A stretch of 64,000 nucleotides of DNA from Curvularia sp. ZM96. Its lineage: Eukaryota > Ascomycota > Dothideomycetes > Pleosporales > Pleosporaceae. The stretch spans positions 868,001 to 932,000 of the forward strand of contig JAJGBQ010000004.1 in assembly GCA_022457065.1 (NCBI GenBank), in the 5' to 3' direction. A program made the position numbers and the translations under genes. This document shows, piece after piece, positions 43,056 to 53,696 of the stretch. A model generated the notes under the pieces. It searched no databases, had not been told where the DNA came from, and saw only the letters and a program-made list of their open reading frames with translations. Within the stretch, counting starts at the first letter, position 1. Every line of letters starts with the position of its first letter.

Positions 43056-45471
43056 TTACATGACTGTGCAAGCCTGTTTCTGGCACTGCTGCAGGTAACC
43101 TTCATCCTCTTCGGTACCCAGCGCACTGCCAGGTTTCCGCACCACGCCTTTGACAGTCATCGTCTGGTCGCCTTCTGCATGCCACCATCGCAGTATCTGC
43201 TGCAAGGCCCCGTCTGTCTCTTCTGAAGTGATGGTCCATTTACCGCCGCTGACCTCCACAGTCGTCAGGCCTGACGGGAAATGGAATTCAGGTAGATAGC
43301 ACACTGTCGGTGCATCTTCCGATGTGGAGCTTGGTGCGCAAAGTGAAAGCTTGAAGATGCAGTTCCTGAGGTCGAATCCGTAGGAAGAGACGTCTCCGTG
43401 GACCGCAACAGGTGTAGGGCGGATGAAAGCTTCTGCAGCACGAAGACCAGCCACGTCACCGTCAGTCTTCTTTGAACTCATCTGCTCCGTCGAGATGGTC
43501 TTCTGCAGGTTGCTGGGAGTGACGCTAAGTGTGTCCGATGACTGCGCTCGCGAAAATGTCGGTGAATTCAGGTCAAGGGACGCGCGAGAGGCTTCTGGTG
43601 AAAAGGGGCCTGCTGGTACCGCCTTGTCATCCTGTGAATAGATGGAAAGGTCTTCTCCGTTCCACATGTCACCCCAGAAATGGCAGTTCTACATTTGTGT
43701 TAGTTTTGCAGCAGCCATGCCTACAACACAACTTACGTTGGTAACATAGGTCCATAGAGCAAAGCCGTTGGCCATGCTATCCTCCAATGCAAAGTGGTTG
43801 GCGTCTAGCGCAGCGATCTGACTGCTGTAGTTGCCCGTTTTGTAAGCGTACTTGTCGTCCATATCATACGGTATGCCAATCTCAGTGAAGATGCAAGGAT
43901 GCACTCCCATGTATTCAGTACCCTCTTCCCGAATCGCCTTGAGCTGGTGTGAGAAGCAGTTTCTAATAGCAGTCTCTCCAACCTTGATCGCGAATGCTGG
44001 TGTTAGGTATTTGCCTCGTAACACGCCAAAAACATCCACGTTCCACACTCGGTTCCTGAGGTCTGTCAGACAGGGTTCTGTGTTTGTGAATACTAAGACA
44101 TACCATTTCTTTGTGATTAGAGTGATACCGTCGTAAAAATGAGGCGCGAAGATCATGTTCGGATCGTCATCTTCGGTGCCCTTGATCTTTGGGGGTATCT
44201 CTAGTACTGGAGGCTGGAAGAACATCAACGAGTCGGGGAAGATGGACTTGATCATCTTGCTGTAAGCTCGATAATGAGCCAGCCAGTAGTGGTTTGTGAA
44301 GTACTCATAGTCGATTTTAGCGCCATTCTTGGGGTCAATTCCAAAGTAGTCCTTTTTCAATACTGTGTCAGTCTCCGGGTCCCAGACGCCATGCTGCGCC
44401 CACAAGCACTCGCCCAGACGCCATCCGGGGTCGCGTTTCCAGCCGTACTTGGTGTCATCGTAATCTTTCGACAGCCATGCAGACGTGCCCTCTGGATCCA
44501 CCAAAACTGATCCGCTCTTGTAAGGTCCCAAGCCCCCAAACTCCCAAGTGGCGATCTCGCAAGCTCTGCCCGATCCGGTAAGTATTGCTTGCCAAGCTGT
44601 CGGCGAGGTGCCTTTCTGTAGCTTTTGTTCGCTGGGAATTTGAGTAATGTCCTGGTAGCTAATGAGGCCTCTGTTTGGTTCGTTCATGCTCTCCCATCCA
44701 ATGATTGGGTCATGCCAGAGGTCACCCGCTTCTTTTATACGCTTTGCAAGATGTTCGCATGCGCCAATGTAGTGCTCTTGCAGGTAGTCCTGAATATTCT
44801 TGCCATCTATGATAGCTTTGGGTGCAAAGTCTCTGCCACCAAAGAAGACGGTCCACATGACTTGACATGCCAAGCGTGTGTAGTTGGTTGTCCAAATCAT
44901 CTTGGGATAGGTCGCAGGGTCGGGATACGTGTTGTGCACAATGGCAGCCTCAGTGACGGCGAAATGCTCGGGATCCAGCCCGCAAGCATAGAGAGTCCAC
45001 ATGGGTGCACCAGAACCTCCAGAGAATCGTGACCACTAGGCGGCGAATTAGGATACGGTAATCAGAGTACATTGGAATGCTACCTACGACGTCCTGGTGA
45101 GGATCCATGAAGATGTAGAAGCCATACTCTTTGGCCTTTCGCAGCACAGAAATGGTGTGCTCTATCCATTCCTCATCGTACTTTCCTGGCCCAGCATGTT
45201 CTATCGCCTCCCAGGTAAAGATGTAGCGTATAGTGTTGTAGCCCCAACTCCGCAGCCGTGAGAAGTGTGTGGCCGAATCTTCCAGAGAAAACGGTCGGTT
45301 AACAAACGAGACGTTGTCTCCATCGAAGAAGTTGTCGGCCACGTGTGAAGGTTGGTTAGGGCTCGCAGGGAATTTGGCATCGGCAGCACAGTTGATGCCA
45401 TGCAGTGTGACTTCGCGGTTATGGGAGTCGCGGAATGTCCGTCCATCGATACGCAGGCGGATGGAAGACAT
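43056..45471 (-). CDS. GH5 family sterylglucosidase / glucosylceramidase-like enzyme (EGCrP2/EGH1 type)
   Basis: Four exons: 45471-45088, 45035-44104, 44055-43737 and 43688-43056 (introns 52, 48 and 48 bp), about 755 residues. The N-terminus SSIRLRIDGRTFRDSHNREV and the motif LHGINCAADAKFP are typical of fungal EGCrP-type glucosidases. The acid/base Glu lies in IIGWESMNEPNRG and the nucleophile in IFTEIGIPYDMDDKYAYKTG, followed by a C-terminal beta domain (VEVSGGKWTI). Family members hydrolyse ergosteryl-beta-glucoside or glucosylceramide, affecting vacuolar lipid and virulence in yeasts; the substrate here is inferred. There is no signal peptide, matching cytosolic EGCrP2. The 48-bp second intron keeps the frame open, so unspliced mRNA would add 16 residues. 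Confidence 0.88.
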
Positions 45472-45877
45472 TACTAGAGGATATGGGACGAATACAGGTG
45501 GTGGAAGACGGGACACAAGGGCAGAAAGGTCCCACGCAGGTAAATGGCGGAGTATGGAGATACGCCGGCCTTAGCCCTGCTGGTGTTCACATGCATGACG
45601 CACTGCTGCTAGCGCGTGCCTGGCCTGGGCTGGGGTTCACGGATCGGGGTGGGTGGCCCCAGCGCCAGCGCCCCGACTTCAGGACAAGTTGCATGAACGG
45701 TAAATCAAAGTCACATATATTAAACACTTCGCTCAACCGTGTCCTTCCTTACATGACCAGATAATCTGCTTCTGCCGTTGCTTTTCTGCGCGGACTACAC
45801 TCGCCTCTGCCGGGTCGTTTTCCCTTGACCACAGTCTCTCGTTCACTACACATCCGCCACTACATCGACGCCGCATC
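45472..45877. promoter_or_regulatory. Divergent promoter region, GH5 enzyme / DNAJC3-like gene
   Basis: About 400 bp between two head-to-head genes. It must carry both promoters. No specific element such as an unfolded-protein-response site could be assigned by eye. Confidence 0.4.
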
Positions 45878-47443
45878 ATGATCTTCAGACTATCCTCGTT
45901 GGCCCTGGGGCTGCTTCCGCTCGCAAGCGCTCTGTCCGCCGCCGACATTCCTGCGGATACACCCGTGTCGCAGCTGATCAAGGACGCCACTGTGCAGCTG
46001 GCGACTGGAAATACCCAGGATGCCCTTACTTATTTCGACATCGCCATCTCCCGTGACCCGCGCAACTACCTCACCTACTTCAGGCGCGGCGCCGCATACC
46101 TCCAAATCGGCAAGACGTCACAAGCAGAGCAGGACTTCAACAAGGTCCTGGAGTTGAAGCCTGATTTCGAGGGCGCATTGGTGCAGCGGGCCAAGATAAG
46201 AGCAAGGAAGGCCGACTGGGCCGCAGCGCGCAAGGACTACGAGGCAGCAGGCAAAGCCGATGAGATCGCACAGCTGGAGGAAACCCAGGCTGCTGCTCTC
46301 ATTGCGCAAGAGGCTGCCGAGAAAGGAGACTGGGACTCGTGCATCACAAATGCGGGCGCTGCCATCGTAGTCGCCAATGGCGCATACGACCTTCGCAAGA
46401 CAAGGGCACGCTGTCGCTTCGAGAAGGGCGAAGTCATTGAGGGCATTAGCGACCTGCAGCACCTTCTCCAGATCAACACTGGCGACATTCAGCCCTACCT
46501 CCAGAGCTCTGCCATGGCCTTCTACTCCCTTGGCGAGACCGAAAAGGGAATCAAGCACGTCGCCCAATGTCTGCAGTCAGACCCAGACTCCAAGGCATGC
46601 ATGAAGCTGCGCAGGAGGGAAAAGAACATTGAGAAGGATATCAAGAAAGTGCGCAAGTCTTTCGAAAGGCGCCAATTCGCCACCGCCTCGAAACTTCTTA
46701 TCGACCGCGGTGCGGAAGAACCTGGTCTTTTGAAGGAGGTAAAACAAGATTTCAAAGACTACACAGAGCAAGGCTATATCTACGCCAACTCGCCCCAAGG
46801 CCTCTACCAGAACCTCGTCGAGATGACTTGCGAAGCCTATGTTGAAATGAACAACCTAAAGAAAGGCGCGCCTTACTGCAAGGAAGCCCTGGAGCTCAAC
46901 CCCGATTCCCTTCATGGACACATCTTTAAGGCACAAGGTCAACTGGACGCCGACGACTTTGAAGAATGTATTCGTACCCTTGAGCACGCCAAAGAACACC
47001 ACCAGCACCAGAAACTCGACGAGTTATTGCAAAAGGCGCGCACCCTCTTGAAGCGCTCCAAGGAAAAGGATTACTACAAGGTTCTCGGTGTGACACGCGA
47101 CGCTGATGAGCGCGAAATCAAGAAGGCTTATCGCAAGCGCAGCAAAATGTACCACCCAGATAAGGCTTCGTCAAACAACATGACGCCTGAAGAAGCACAG
47201 AAGAAGATGGCAGAGGTCAACGAAGCCTATGAAGTCCTTTCTGATCCTGAACTCAAGGCACGCTTTGACCGCGGCGACGACCCCAACAGCAACGAACAGC
47301 AAGGCAACCCGTTCCAAGGATCGCCATTCGGTGGCCAGCAATTCATGTTCAGGCAGGGCGGCGGTTTCCCTGGTGGAGCGAGCTTCAAGTTCCAGCAGGG
47401 TGGTGGATTCCCTGGTGGAGGCTTCGGTGGCTTTCCCTTCTAG
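45878..47443 (+). CDS. ER-luminal TPR/J-domain co-chaperone (DNAJC3/P58IPK-like)
   Basis: Single exon, 521 residues. Signal peptide at about 1-19 (MIFRLSSLALGLLPLASALS). TPRs follow (YLTYFRRGAAYLQIGKTSQA, FNKVLELKPDFEGALVQRA, LEHAKEHH), then a J domain at about residues 395-465 with YYKVLGVTRDADEREIKKAY and the HPD motif in KMYHPDKA that activates Hsp70. The C-terminal tail is Gly/Phe-rich (QQGGGFPGGGFGGFPF). Architecture and length match DNAJC3, which binds unfolded secretory proteins and hands them to BiP/Kar2 in the ER lumen. No KDEL-type signal is seen at the C-terminus. Confidence 0.92.
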   Translation: MIFRLSSLALGLLPLASALSAADIPADTPVSQLIKDATVQLATGNTQDALTYFDIAISRDPRNYLTYFRRGAAYLQIGKTSQAEQDFNKVLELKPDFEGALVQRAKIRARKADWAAARKDYEAAGKADEIAQLEETQAAALIAQEAAEKGDWDSCITNAGAAIVVANGAYDLRKTRARCRFEKGEVIEGISDLQHLLQINTGDIQPYLQSSAMAFYSLGETEKGIKHVAQCLQSDPDSKACMKLRRREKNIEKDIKKVRKSFERRQFATASKLLIDRGAEEPGLLKEVKQDFKDYTEQGYIYANSPQGLYQNLVEMTCEAYVEMNNLKKGAPYCKEALELNPDSLHGHIFKAQGQLDADDFEECIRTLEHAKEHHQHQKLDELLQKARTLLKRSKEKDYYKVLGVTRDADEREIKKAYRKRSKMYHPDKASSNNMTPEEAQKKMAEVNEAYEVLSDPELKARFDRGDDPNSNEQQGNPFQGSPFGGQQFMFRQGGGFPGGASFKFQQGGGFPGGGFGGFPF

Positions 47444-47844
47444 ACTACCCAATTTTTACAATGTTGGATTTTGGTTTGGAGTTTTTGGCAGCGTGTGAAG
47501 GTTTAGTGTGGTAACGCATCATGGGTCTAGAGCATAATGGCGTTCTTTTATGATTTGAGATATCAGCGCTAAGGGTAGCTACTGAGAGATGAATTGACGG
47601 TTGTATCATCGTAAAGCTAACCTTTCTATGTGTGTTTTTTGTCACTTTTGAAATGACTGTACGTATTCGTATGATGGTCACTGAACCATTGCCCTGTCTG
47701 TAACTTTCCAGGAGCTACTCATGGCTGAGTCCTTTGTAATGCGAATGTACTCCCATGCCAATTACCCGACCCTTCCTTGTTCCAACTTCAGTGCTCTGCT
47801 TCCTCACACCAAGCCCTTCATGTCTTCCATTTTTCCATCCTCCC
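47444..47844. other. Convergent 3' region
   Basis: About 400 bp between the DNAJC3-like and BTB genes, which converge. No gene seen. Confidence 0.4.
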
Positions 47845-48669
47845 TCAATAGTCCATCGCCATTTCCTTTTCATCCGCACTATCAATATCCTCCTCGTCTC
47901 CATCCCCAGCTTCCTTCTTAACCCTGTATCTCTCCGAAACCGTAGCATGGTGATACGTCTCCAAGCTTCCAATCCAAGGTCTTGTAATCGTCTCATGCGG
48001 CTTAGGACGCAAAAGATACAAGTACGGCAGCAGTTCCTCAAAGAAATCCGTATCACGAAGCCTCGCCGGATTCCTGGGCCCATCCCACATAAAGTTGCCG
48101 GAGTAGGCCCAGAAATCGACCATGAGGCGGCGCGCTGGCGAGCCCTTGGGCGTTCCGTCGTAGATGATTTTGATGGCTTTCATGCCGGGGTAGATTAACG
48201 GCTCGGCTTGGATGTTGTGCAGCATCGAGCCTAGAACGGCTTCTTGGAGCGTTTTGTCAAGTAGCTTCTCGCCGAGGACATAGAGTCGAGCTAGGGTTGT
48301 GTATTTTCCTACGGAGAGGGTATCGACGAAGAGGTTGCGGGAGTAGAGCCATTGGCAGTAGGCTTCGAGTATGACGGGGTTCTCGTCGGACATGTCGATG
48401 GGAATGCTATTGTCGGTGTGCCACTCGGGGTGTACGGCGGTCTTGAGAAAGTCAGAGGTGGATGTAAGAACATCTTTGTGCATGTGGATAACCCCGTTCT
48501 TGGTCTGCACTTGGATGATTTCGCCCATGATGCTGTAGCTGTCAGTGATAACGTCGGGAATGGGACTGTCTTGAGCAGATACTACTGACTTTGGCTTTCC
48601 GTTATTGAATCCTGTGTTGACCTCAGTGCGCTTTTGTCTTTGACTCGGTGGCCTTGGTGTCTCAGACAT
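47845..48669 (-). CDS. BTB/POZ-domain protein
   Basis: Single exon. The start MSETPRPPSQRQKRTEV at 48669 gives 274 residues; an upstream in-frame ATG at 48768 adds 33 residues of uncertain value. The BTB fold begins near VQTKNGVIHMHKDVLTSTSD, FLKTAVHPEWH (core helix), with IPIDMSDENPVILEAYCQWL and LARLYVLGEKLLDKTLQEAV completing it. The tail is acidic (GDGDEEDIDSADEKE). Fungal proteins of this group are small stand-alone BTB proteins, possible substrate adaptors for Cul3, but no binding partner can be deduced. It is tandem with OTU1 on the same strand. Confidence 0.82.
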   Translation of the reverse strand: MSETPRPPSQRQKRTEVNTGFNNGKPKSVVSAQDSPIPDVITDSYSIMGEIIQVQTKNGVIHMHKDVLTSTSDFLKTAVHPEWHTDNSIPIDMSDENPVILEAYCQWLYSRNLFVDTLSVGKYTTLARLYVLGEKLLDKTLQEAVLGSMLHNIQAEPLIYPGMKAIKIIYDGTPKGSPARRLMVDFWAYSGNFMWDGPRNPARLRDTDFFEELLPYLYLLRPKPHETITRPWIGSLETYHHATVSERYRVKKEAGDGDEEDIDSADEKEMAMDY

Positions 48670-49256
48670 TTTGGCAATCGATATCGCACCTCCTCTAAAA
48701 CTGGCGTTCCGTGAGACTGGCGAAGAGTCGCATAGGTCTGCGGAAGGGGAAGATGCAGTTTGTTTCACAACTGTGGATAATAAGTTGCTGGTAGAGTGAT
48801 AATGCTGGTGTATGCTTGAAACTAAAGAATAGTTGTTCCGGTGCAGTAGGCGCTCGCGATGCTCGAGTTCGATTCAACAAGAAAGTAGAGGTATTAGAGC
48901 AGAAGAATTGCTCGAACTGGATTGAGCCTACCTCATGAGCAACGGCTAGTCTGGGAAGGAATGATGACAGAAAACCATCCAGATGCTTGTAGAGGAAGGA
49001 TGGCCCCTCAAAGTGATGCGATAAAGGAAGTGACTATTGGGAGACGTAGTCGATGCTTCTGGATAATGATGGCCACTACCGGCGACCGCAGACGAGAGGA
49101 CGTCTCTAATCATCTACGACTCAAAATGATCGGCTCAATAGAAGATGTCGCAGCAATTCACTACGAGGGTATATTCTACGCAATCAATATCTACATTATG
49201 CTAGTAGCAACAGGCGCGTCCGTTCAGCAGCCTGGGTTTTACTTATGGTGGATTGC
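48670..49256. other. Intergenic region
   Basis: About 0.6 kb between the BTB start and the OTU1 stop. A 112-codon frame on the plus strand (48922-49260) runs into the OTU1 3' end and has no recognisable domain. Confidence 0.4.
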
Positions 49257-50243
49257 TTAGTTTGCCTCACCAAAATCACTATGCCCAGTCTCTGTTGCAT
49301 GCTGAATCGCTCCTCGTTCTCCGGCGCCCTTCCATCCACATGTGTTGCACTTGATGTCGAACTTCTGTGTATCGGTGTAGTAGTGTTGTTTTTGTAACTG
49401 GCGACAGAGCTCCCTGGCGGCTTCGAGAATAATATCGTCGTTGGCATCAAAGAGTTTGATGTCCTGCGAGGGGTCTTGAGGCGAAACTCCTTGGGGAACG
49501 AAAGCGATAGTGTCATAATGAATACCAGAATACACGAGGATGCAGCGGCGTGGTCGACCCTCGTTGAAGCGATCTACTCGGTTGTCTTGCACGTTGACGC
49601 TCGCTATCTCGATGTCAAATTCCTGAGACAGGATGCTAAGCTCGATACCGCCACCCCATGAATCCGAGTATGATATCCATTTGCAGTACTCATCGGGAGA
49701 TCGTTGCAAGATTGCTTCATTGTACTGCTCAGGGTCTCTCTGTATAGCCTGCGCAACCATCGACCTAAGCTCGGTCATAGAATCGAGTGAATCGGAGAGA
49801 ACCGCGCTGCCGAGCGCGCGGAACATGCACGAATTGTCATCCGGCATCACCCTTAACACCAGAGTACCAGCGCGGTCGGGCACAGGCACTTCGGGTGTGT
49901 CCTTGAGCGCTGAGTTCTGCTTACGCTGTAAAGACAGGGGTGCTGACTGAGACGTAGCAGACTGAAGCTCTTGTTCCGCTTTCCGTTCACTTGGATCGCC
50001 TGTAGCTTTGCCAATAACAATGATAGATGCGCCGTTGAGTTTAAGGTCGATGTCCTTCAGTGGCGTAGACATGCCGTATAACGAGGGGTCGAGTGGCTGG
50101 GGTGGATGGTTCCATTTCAGCTCGAACAGTGGAAGCTCTGCCTTTTCGCTGATGGAGGACAGTAGGTCGGAGACAGCAGCATTATCGTCGAGGGAGAGAG
50201 TATGGGTGCCGTTGGGCGCTCGTAACCGGATGCGAATTGGCAT
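49257..50243 (-). CDS. OTU1: Ubiquitin thioesterase OTU1 (YOD1)
   Basis: Single exon, 328 residues. The N-terminal UBX-like domain (MPIRIRLRAPNGTHTLSLDD) binds Cdc48/p97. The OTU catalytic domain carries the DDNSCMFRALGSAV motif with the nucleophile Cys, and the catalytic His lies in LVYSGIHYDTIAF. The C-terminal C2H2 zinc finger reads KCNTCGWKGAGERGAIQHATETGH. Length and domain order match yeast Otu1 and human YOD1, which trim ubiquitin chains on Cdc48 clients in ER-associated degradation. It is divergent from the RSC gene across about 490 bp. Confidence 0.93.
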   Translation of the reverse strand: MPIRIRLRAPNGTHTLSLDDNAAVSDLLSSISEKAELPLFELKWNHPPQPLDPSLYGMSTPLKDIDLKLNGASIIVIGKATGDPSERKAEQELQSATSQSAPLSLQRKQNSALKDTPEVPVPDRAGTLVLRVMPDDNSCMFRALGSAVLSDSLDSMTELRSMVAQAIQRDPEQYNEAILQRSPDEYCKWISYSDSWGGGIELSILSQEFDIEIASVNVQDNRVDRFNEGRPRRCILVYSGIHYDTIAFVPQGVSPQDPSQDIKLFDANDDIILEAARELCRQLQKQHYYTDTQKFDIKCNTCGWKGAGERGAIQHATETGHSDFGEAN

Positions 50244-50735
50244 AGTGAGAAACGCTGGAAATGACGATTACAGGATAAAGATACGAAGGACTATAGGATG
50301 TGTGACCGATATCTGTTGTAAGTAAAAGAGCTCTGAATGCGTGGCGCGATGGAAGTGGTGGGGCGCTCTCGAGCGGAACGCGGCGGTGGAATAGTCACAG
50401 ACAAGTCGCGAGTGATGAACAGAATGTAAGGGAGAGAGCTTCTTCACGCAGTTGTGGACACTGTGGAGGTTATTGTAGGAAAAAACATAGTTTGTCAGCT
50501 ACGGCATTACTCTTGAGAGGCGACAGTTGGCGCGGACAAGTGGCATGGCGCAAGTGAATGTTCGGGAACCCCAGAGTTGGCCGAGGCGAAGATGTGCGAC
50601 AGGCATTGTCGGAGAATCTTATCACCGACGCCGCTGCGCTCCAGTCGCGACTTCGTACTCACGACGCGACCACCCTGACACCAAAGAAGGCAGAAGACAG
50701 CGCAACGTCACAACGCCAGGTAGCCTATCGAAGCC
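50244..50735. promoter_or_regulatory. Divergent promoter region, OTU1 / RSC subunit
   Basis: About 490 bp between head-to-head start codons. No other gene; presumed bidirectional promoter. Confidence 0.4.
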
Positions 50736-53506
50736 ATGGCGTCCGCACGTGCGCCGAGCTCGACTCCGGTCCCTACGACTGAAACGGCCGAATCCGCTGG
50801 CGCAGCGTCTACAGTGACGGAGCAAGAATGGGAGGCCATGTCGAACTTGTTAAAGAACGTCTACGACTACAGGATCGATGAGTAAGTGACTTTGCTTTGA
50901 TGCACGCATGCAATTTTACTGAAACTCGCCCAGTGGCACTTATGACCCCACCAAACTCTTCCAGCGCAAAGTGAACAAGCGCGCCGTGCCCGACTACTAC
51001 GACATCATCAAGGAGCCCATGGCCCTCAGCACCATCAAATCTAAGATCGGACAAAAAGAATACAAGAACTTTTCGGAGTTTGTCCGCGACCTGGCTCTCA
51101 TACCTCACAATGCGCAAGTGTACAACAGGCAGGATTCGCAAGCCTATGTCGATGCGCTTGAAGTAAAGAAGGTCATTGAACAGGAGCTCAAGAAGCTTGT
51201 TGATGAGAAGATTGTATCTGAAGAGATCGCCACCTTACCCTTCCTCGGCGAGATTCCCGAACAGGACCCACCACTACCAGAGGACGAGGAAGAAGAAGAG
51301 GAAGAAGACGACGAAGAGGAACTTGAGGTAGACGAAGAGGATGACGACGAAGATGAGGAAGATGAGGGAAAGCGCAAGAGGAGAAGACCTGCGCGATCCG
51401 CAGCAGCCAGCGCCAAGCGCGAGGGAGGCTCAAGAGCAGCAAAGGAGGACGCTAAGAACGACGATCCAGAGTCGCGGAAGAAACGTGGGCGTCCGCCGCG
51501 GGTGGACACGCCTATGGAGGCTCGAATTAAAGCCATTATGAAGGCCATCCGAAAACCTCGCAATCAGCAGAACAAGCTCATGGTTAGCGCATTCGAACGC
51601 GTCCCCGACAAGACGGTTATGCCCGAATACCATTCCGAGATCAAAAACCCCATGGCTATGGACATTTTGAAGCGTAAGCTCAAGCGGAAGAAATATAACT
51701 CGGTAGACCATTTCATGGTAGACGTCGAGCTCATGTTTGAGAATGCAAAGCAGTACAACGAGGAGGACAGCCAGATTTACAAAGATGCCGTGCATCTCCA
51801 AAAGGAAGCCCGAAAAGTCGCAAAGGCTGAGAAAGAGAAGCCAGACACCGAGTACGTCATGGAAGAGGGACGCATACCTATGCCCAGCGGCATCGTTCAC
51901 AACGGAGAGTTGTGGAAAGTTGGCGATTGGGTACATATCCAAAACGCAAACGACCTCACAAAGCCCATTGTTGCTCAGATCTATCGTACATGGCAGGATG
52001 CAAATGGCGGCCAATGGGTGAATGCCTGCTGGTACTATCGCCCAGAGCAGACTGTACACCGTTTCGACAAGCACTTCTTCGAAAACGAAGTTGTAAAGAC
52101 TGGCCAGTATCGGGATCACCGCATTGACGAAGTCGTAGATCGCTGCTTCGTCATGTTCACAACAAGATACAACAAGGGTCGTCCGCGCGACTTCCCCTCA
52201 GACAAAGAGATCTATGTCTGCGAAGCCCGGTACAATGAGGAAAATCATAAGCTGAACAAAATCAAGACATGGGCCAGCTGTCTCCCTGATGAAGTACGAG
52301 ACAAGGACTATGTCATGGACCTGTTTGATGCGCCCCGAAAGTTGAAGAAGGTCCCTAGTCCGATTGCGTATCTGCTCAAGGATGACCAAAAAGAGGACGA
52401 CGATCTACCGAAGCCAGAGTGGGGGGCTGAAAATGCGCCTCCCAAGATTGGCGCTGTCCATCGTCGTCCACGTGACCCGAAGGTAAGTGAAGGTCATTGC
52501 AAACGACTACAAACTTTTGCTCACATACTTGCAGGATTCACCACCTCCCAGGCCCACTCCACCCCCATCTCCGACTCCACCACCAGCACCGGTCATGCCA
52601 ACACCAAGTTTACCTACGACTTCCTCGCATGGCTTTGAAGCATCAAGAAACTACCCTATAGCTCAAGCTCCCGCCCTTACCCCAATGCCTGCGCCAACGC
52701 CACAGCAGCATCATGTTGCTCCTACGTACACCCCAACGCATGCAACTCATTACCATGCTCACTCTCAGTCTCCTGCGCCGCACATGCATCATCAGACTCC
52801 TCAAATGCCGCCTTATCAACCCATTACTCCCCACGTTCCCTTCACTCCTCAGCCTGCCGCACCGATGCAGTCCTTCCAGACACCACGGCCGACGCCAGGC
52901 TATCAGCAACCCTACATCCAGCAGATGCCCCCTAACTATAAGGCACCACAGCCTGTCGAAGTTTACGTGATGGCCGACCATGCAAACAATAGCATCCCAC
53001 CTGAGATCCGGGAGCAGTTCCAGTGTGACGATAAAGGTCGCGTGCTCTTCTTCACTGCACCTCCACTTAACGTGGAGGAACCGCTTACCAAGGATGGACG
53101 TGCACTAGGACATTCGGCACGCTATCTGGCAGCCAAAGCAAGGAAAGAAGCTATGAAGGCTGCGAAGCGCAAGGCGGGCGATGCCAACACTGATGCGCAG
53201 GAGTCAGCGGCTAAAAAAGCTAAGGCAGATGAAGAGGAAAAGTTCAAGAAGGCTGTCTCCGCACTTGGTACCAAGGCGCTGAAGGCGCTAGAGGAACAAC
53301 TCGCATCAGCTACCAAGTCAGATCTCGTAACCTTGTTCAACGGCCAGACTGAGGAAGGGATTGCAACACTTCTGGATCAACTCACTATTGTTCAAAAGAT
53401 GAGTGCGCAGAAAGAGCTGGAGCGTGAGCTGCATGCCTTGGAAAAGGAAGAAAGCAAACGCACGGTAGTAACGGGTATGACGGCGAGGTTGGAAGAGAAG
53501 TACTGA
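50736..53506 (+). CDS. RSC1/RSC2: RSC chromatin remodelling complex subunit, Rsc1/Rsc2 type (double bromodomain, BAH)
   Basis: Exons 50736-50881, 50934-52482 and 52535-53506 (introns 52 and 52 bp), 888 residues, close to yeast Rsc2 (889). Bromodomain 1 follows the first junction (TYDPTKLFQRKVNKRAVPDY, then YYDIIKEPMALSTIK). A very acidic Glu/Asp run and an AT-hook-like KKRGRPPRVDTP lie next. Bromodomain 2 has YHSEIKNPMAMDILKRKL. The BAH domain starts at about residue 365 (GELWKVGDWVHIQ, then YYRPEQTVHRFDKHFFENEV). The C-terminal half is Pro/Gln-rich, then helical (KALEEQLASATKSDLVTLF). Bromodomains read acetyl-lysine on histones; the complex repositions nucleosomes at promoters. Confidence 0.93.
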
Positions 53507-53696
53507 GGTACTGAGGTACTATTGTACGATTTTTCGTGTATGTGATATCCACTGTAAACCCGAATGGAGAACGCGGCGTTTTTGTTGTTTGCTCTGAAGA
53601 TTGTTCTGGGACACGGGGCACTTGATTTCATGGATGAGCCGACTTTTGGTCGCGGAATTTGGGATGTTCTAGTCTAGCCTCATTACTAGAAAGAAT

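Noticed and set aside
48922..49260. 112-codon plus-strand frame
   Set aside because: No domain or repeat support, poor composition, and it runs into the 3' end of OTU1 on the other strand.
51144..51563. Minus-strand frame with long serine runs
   Set aside because: Antisense of the Glu/Asp-rich segment of the RSC1/RSC2-type gene.
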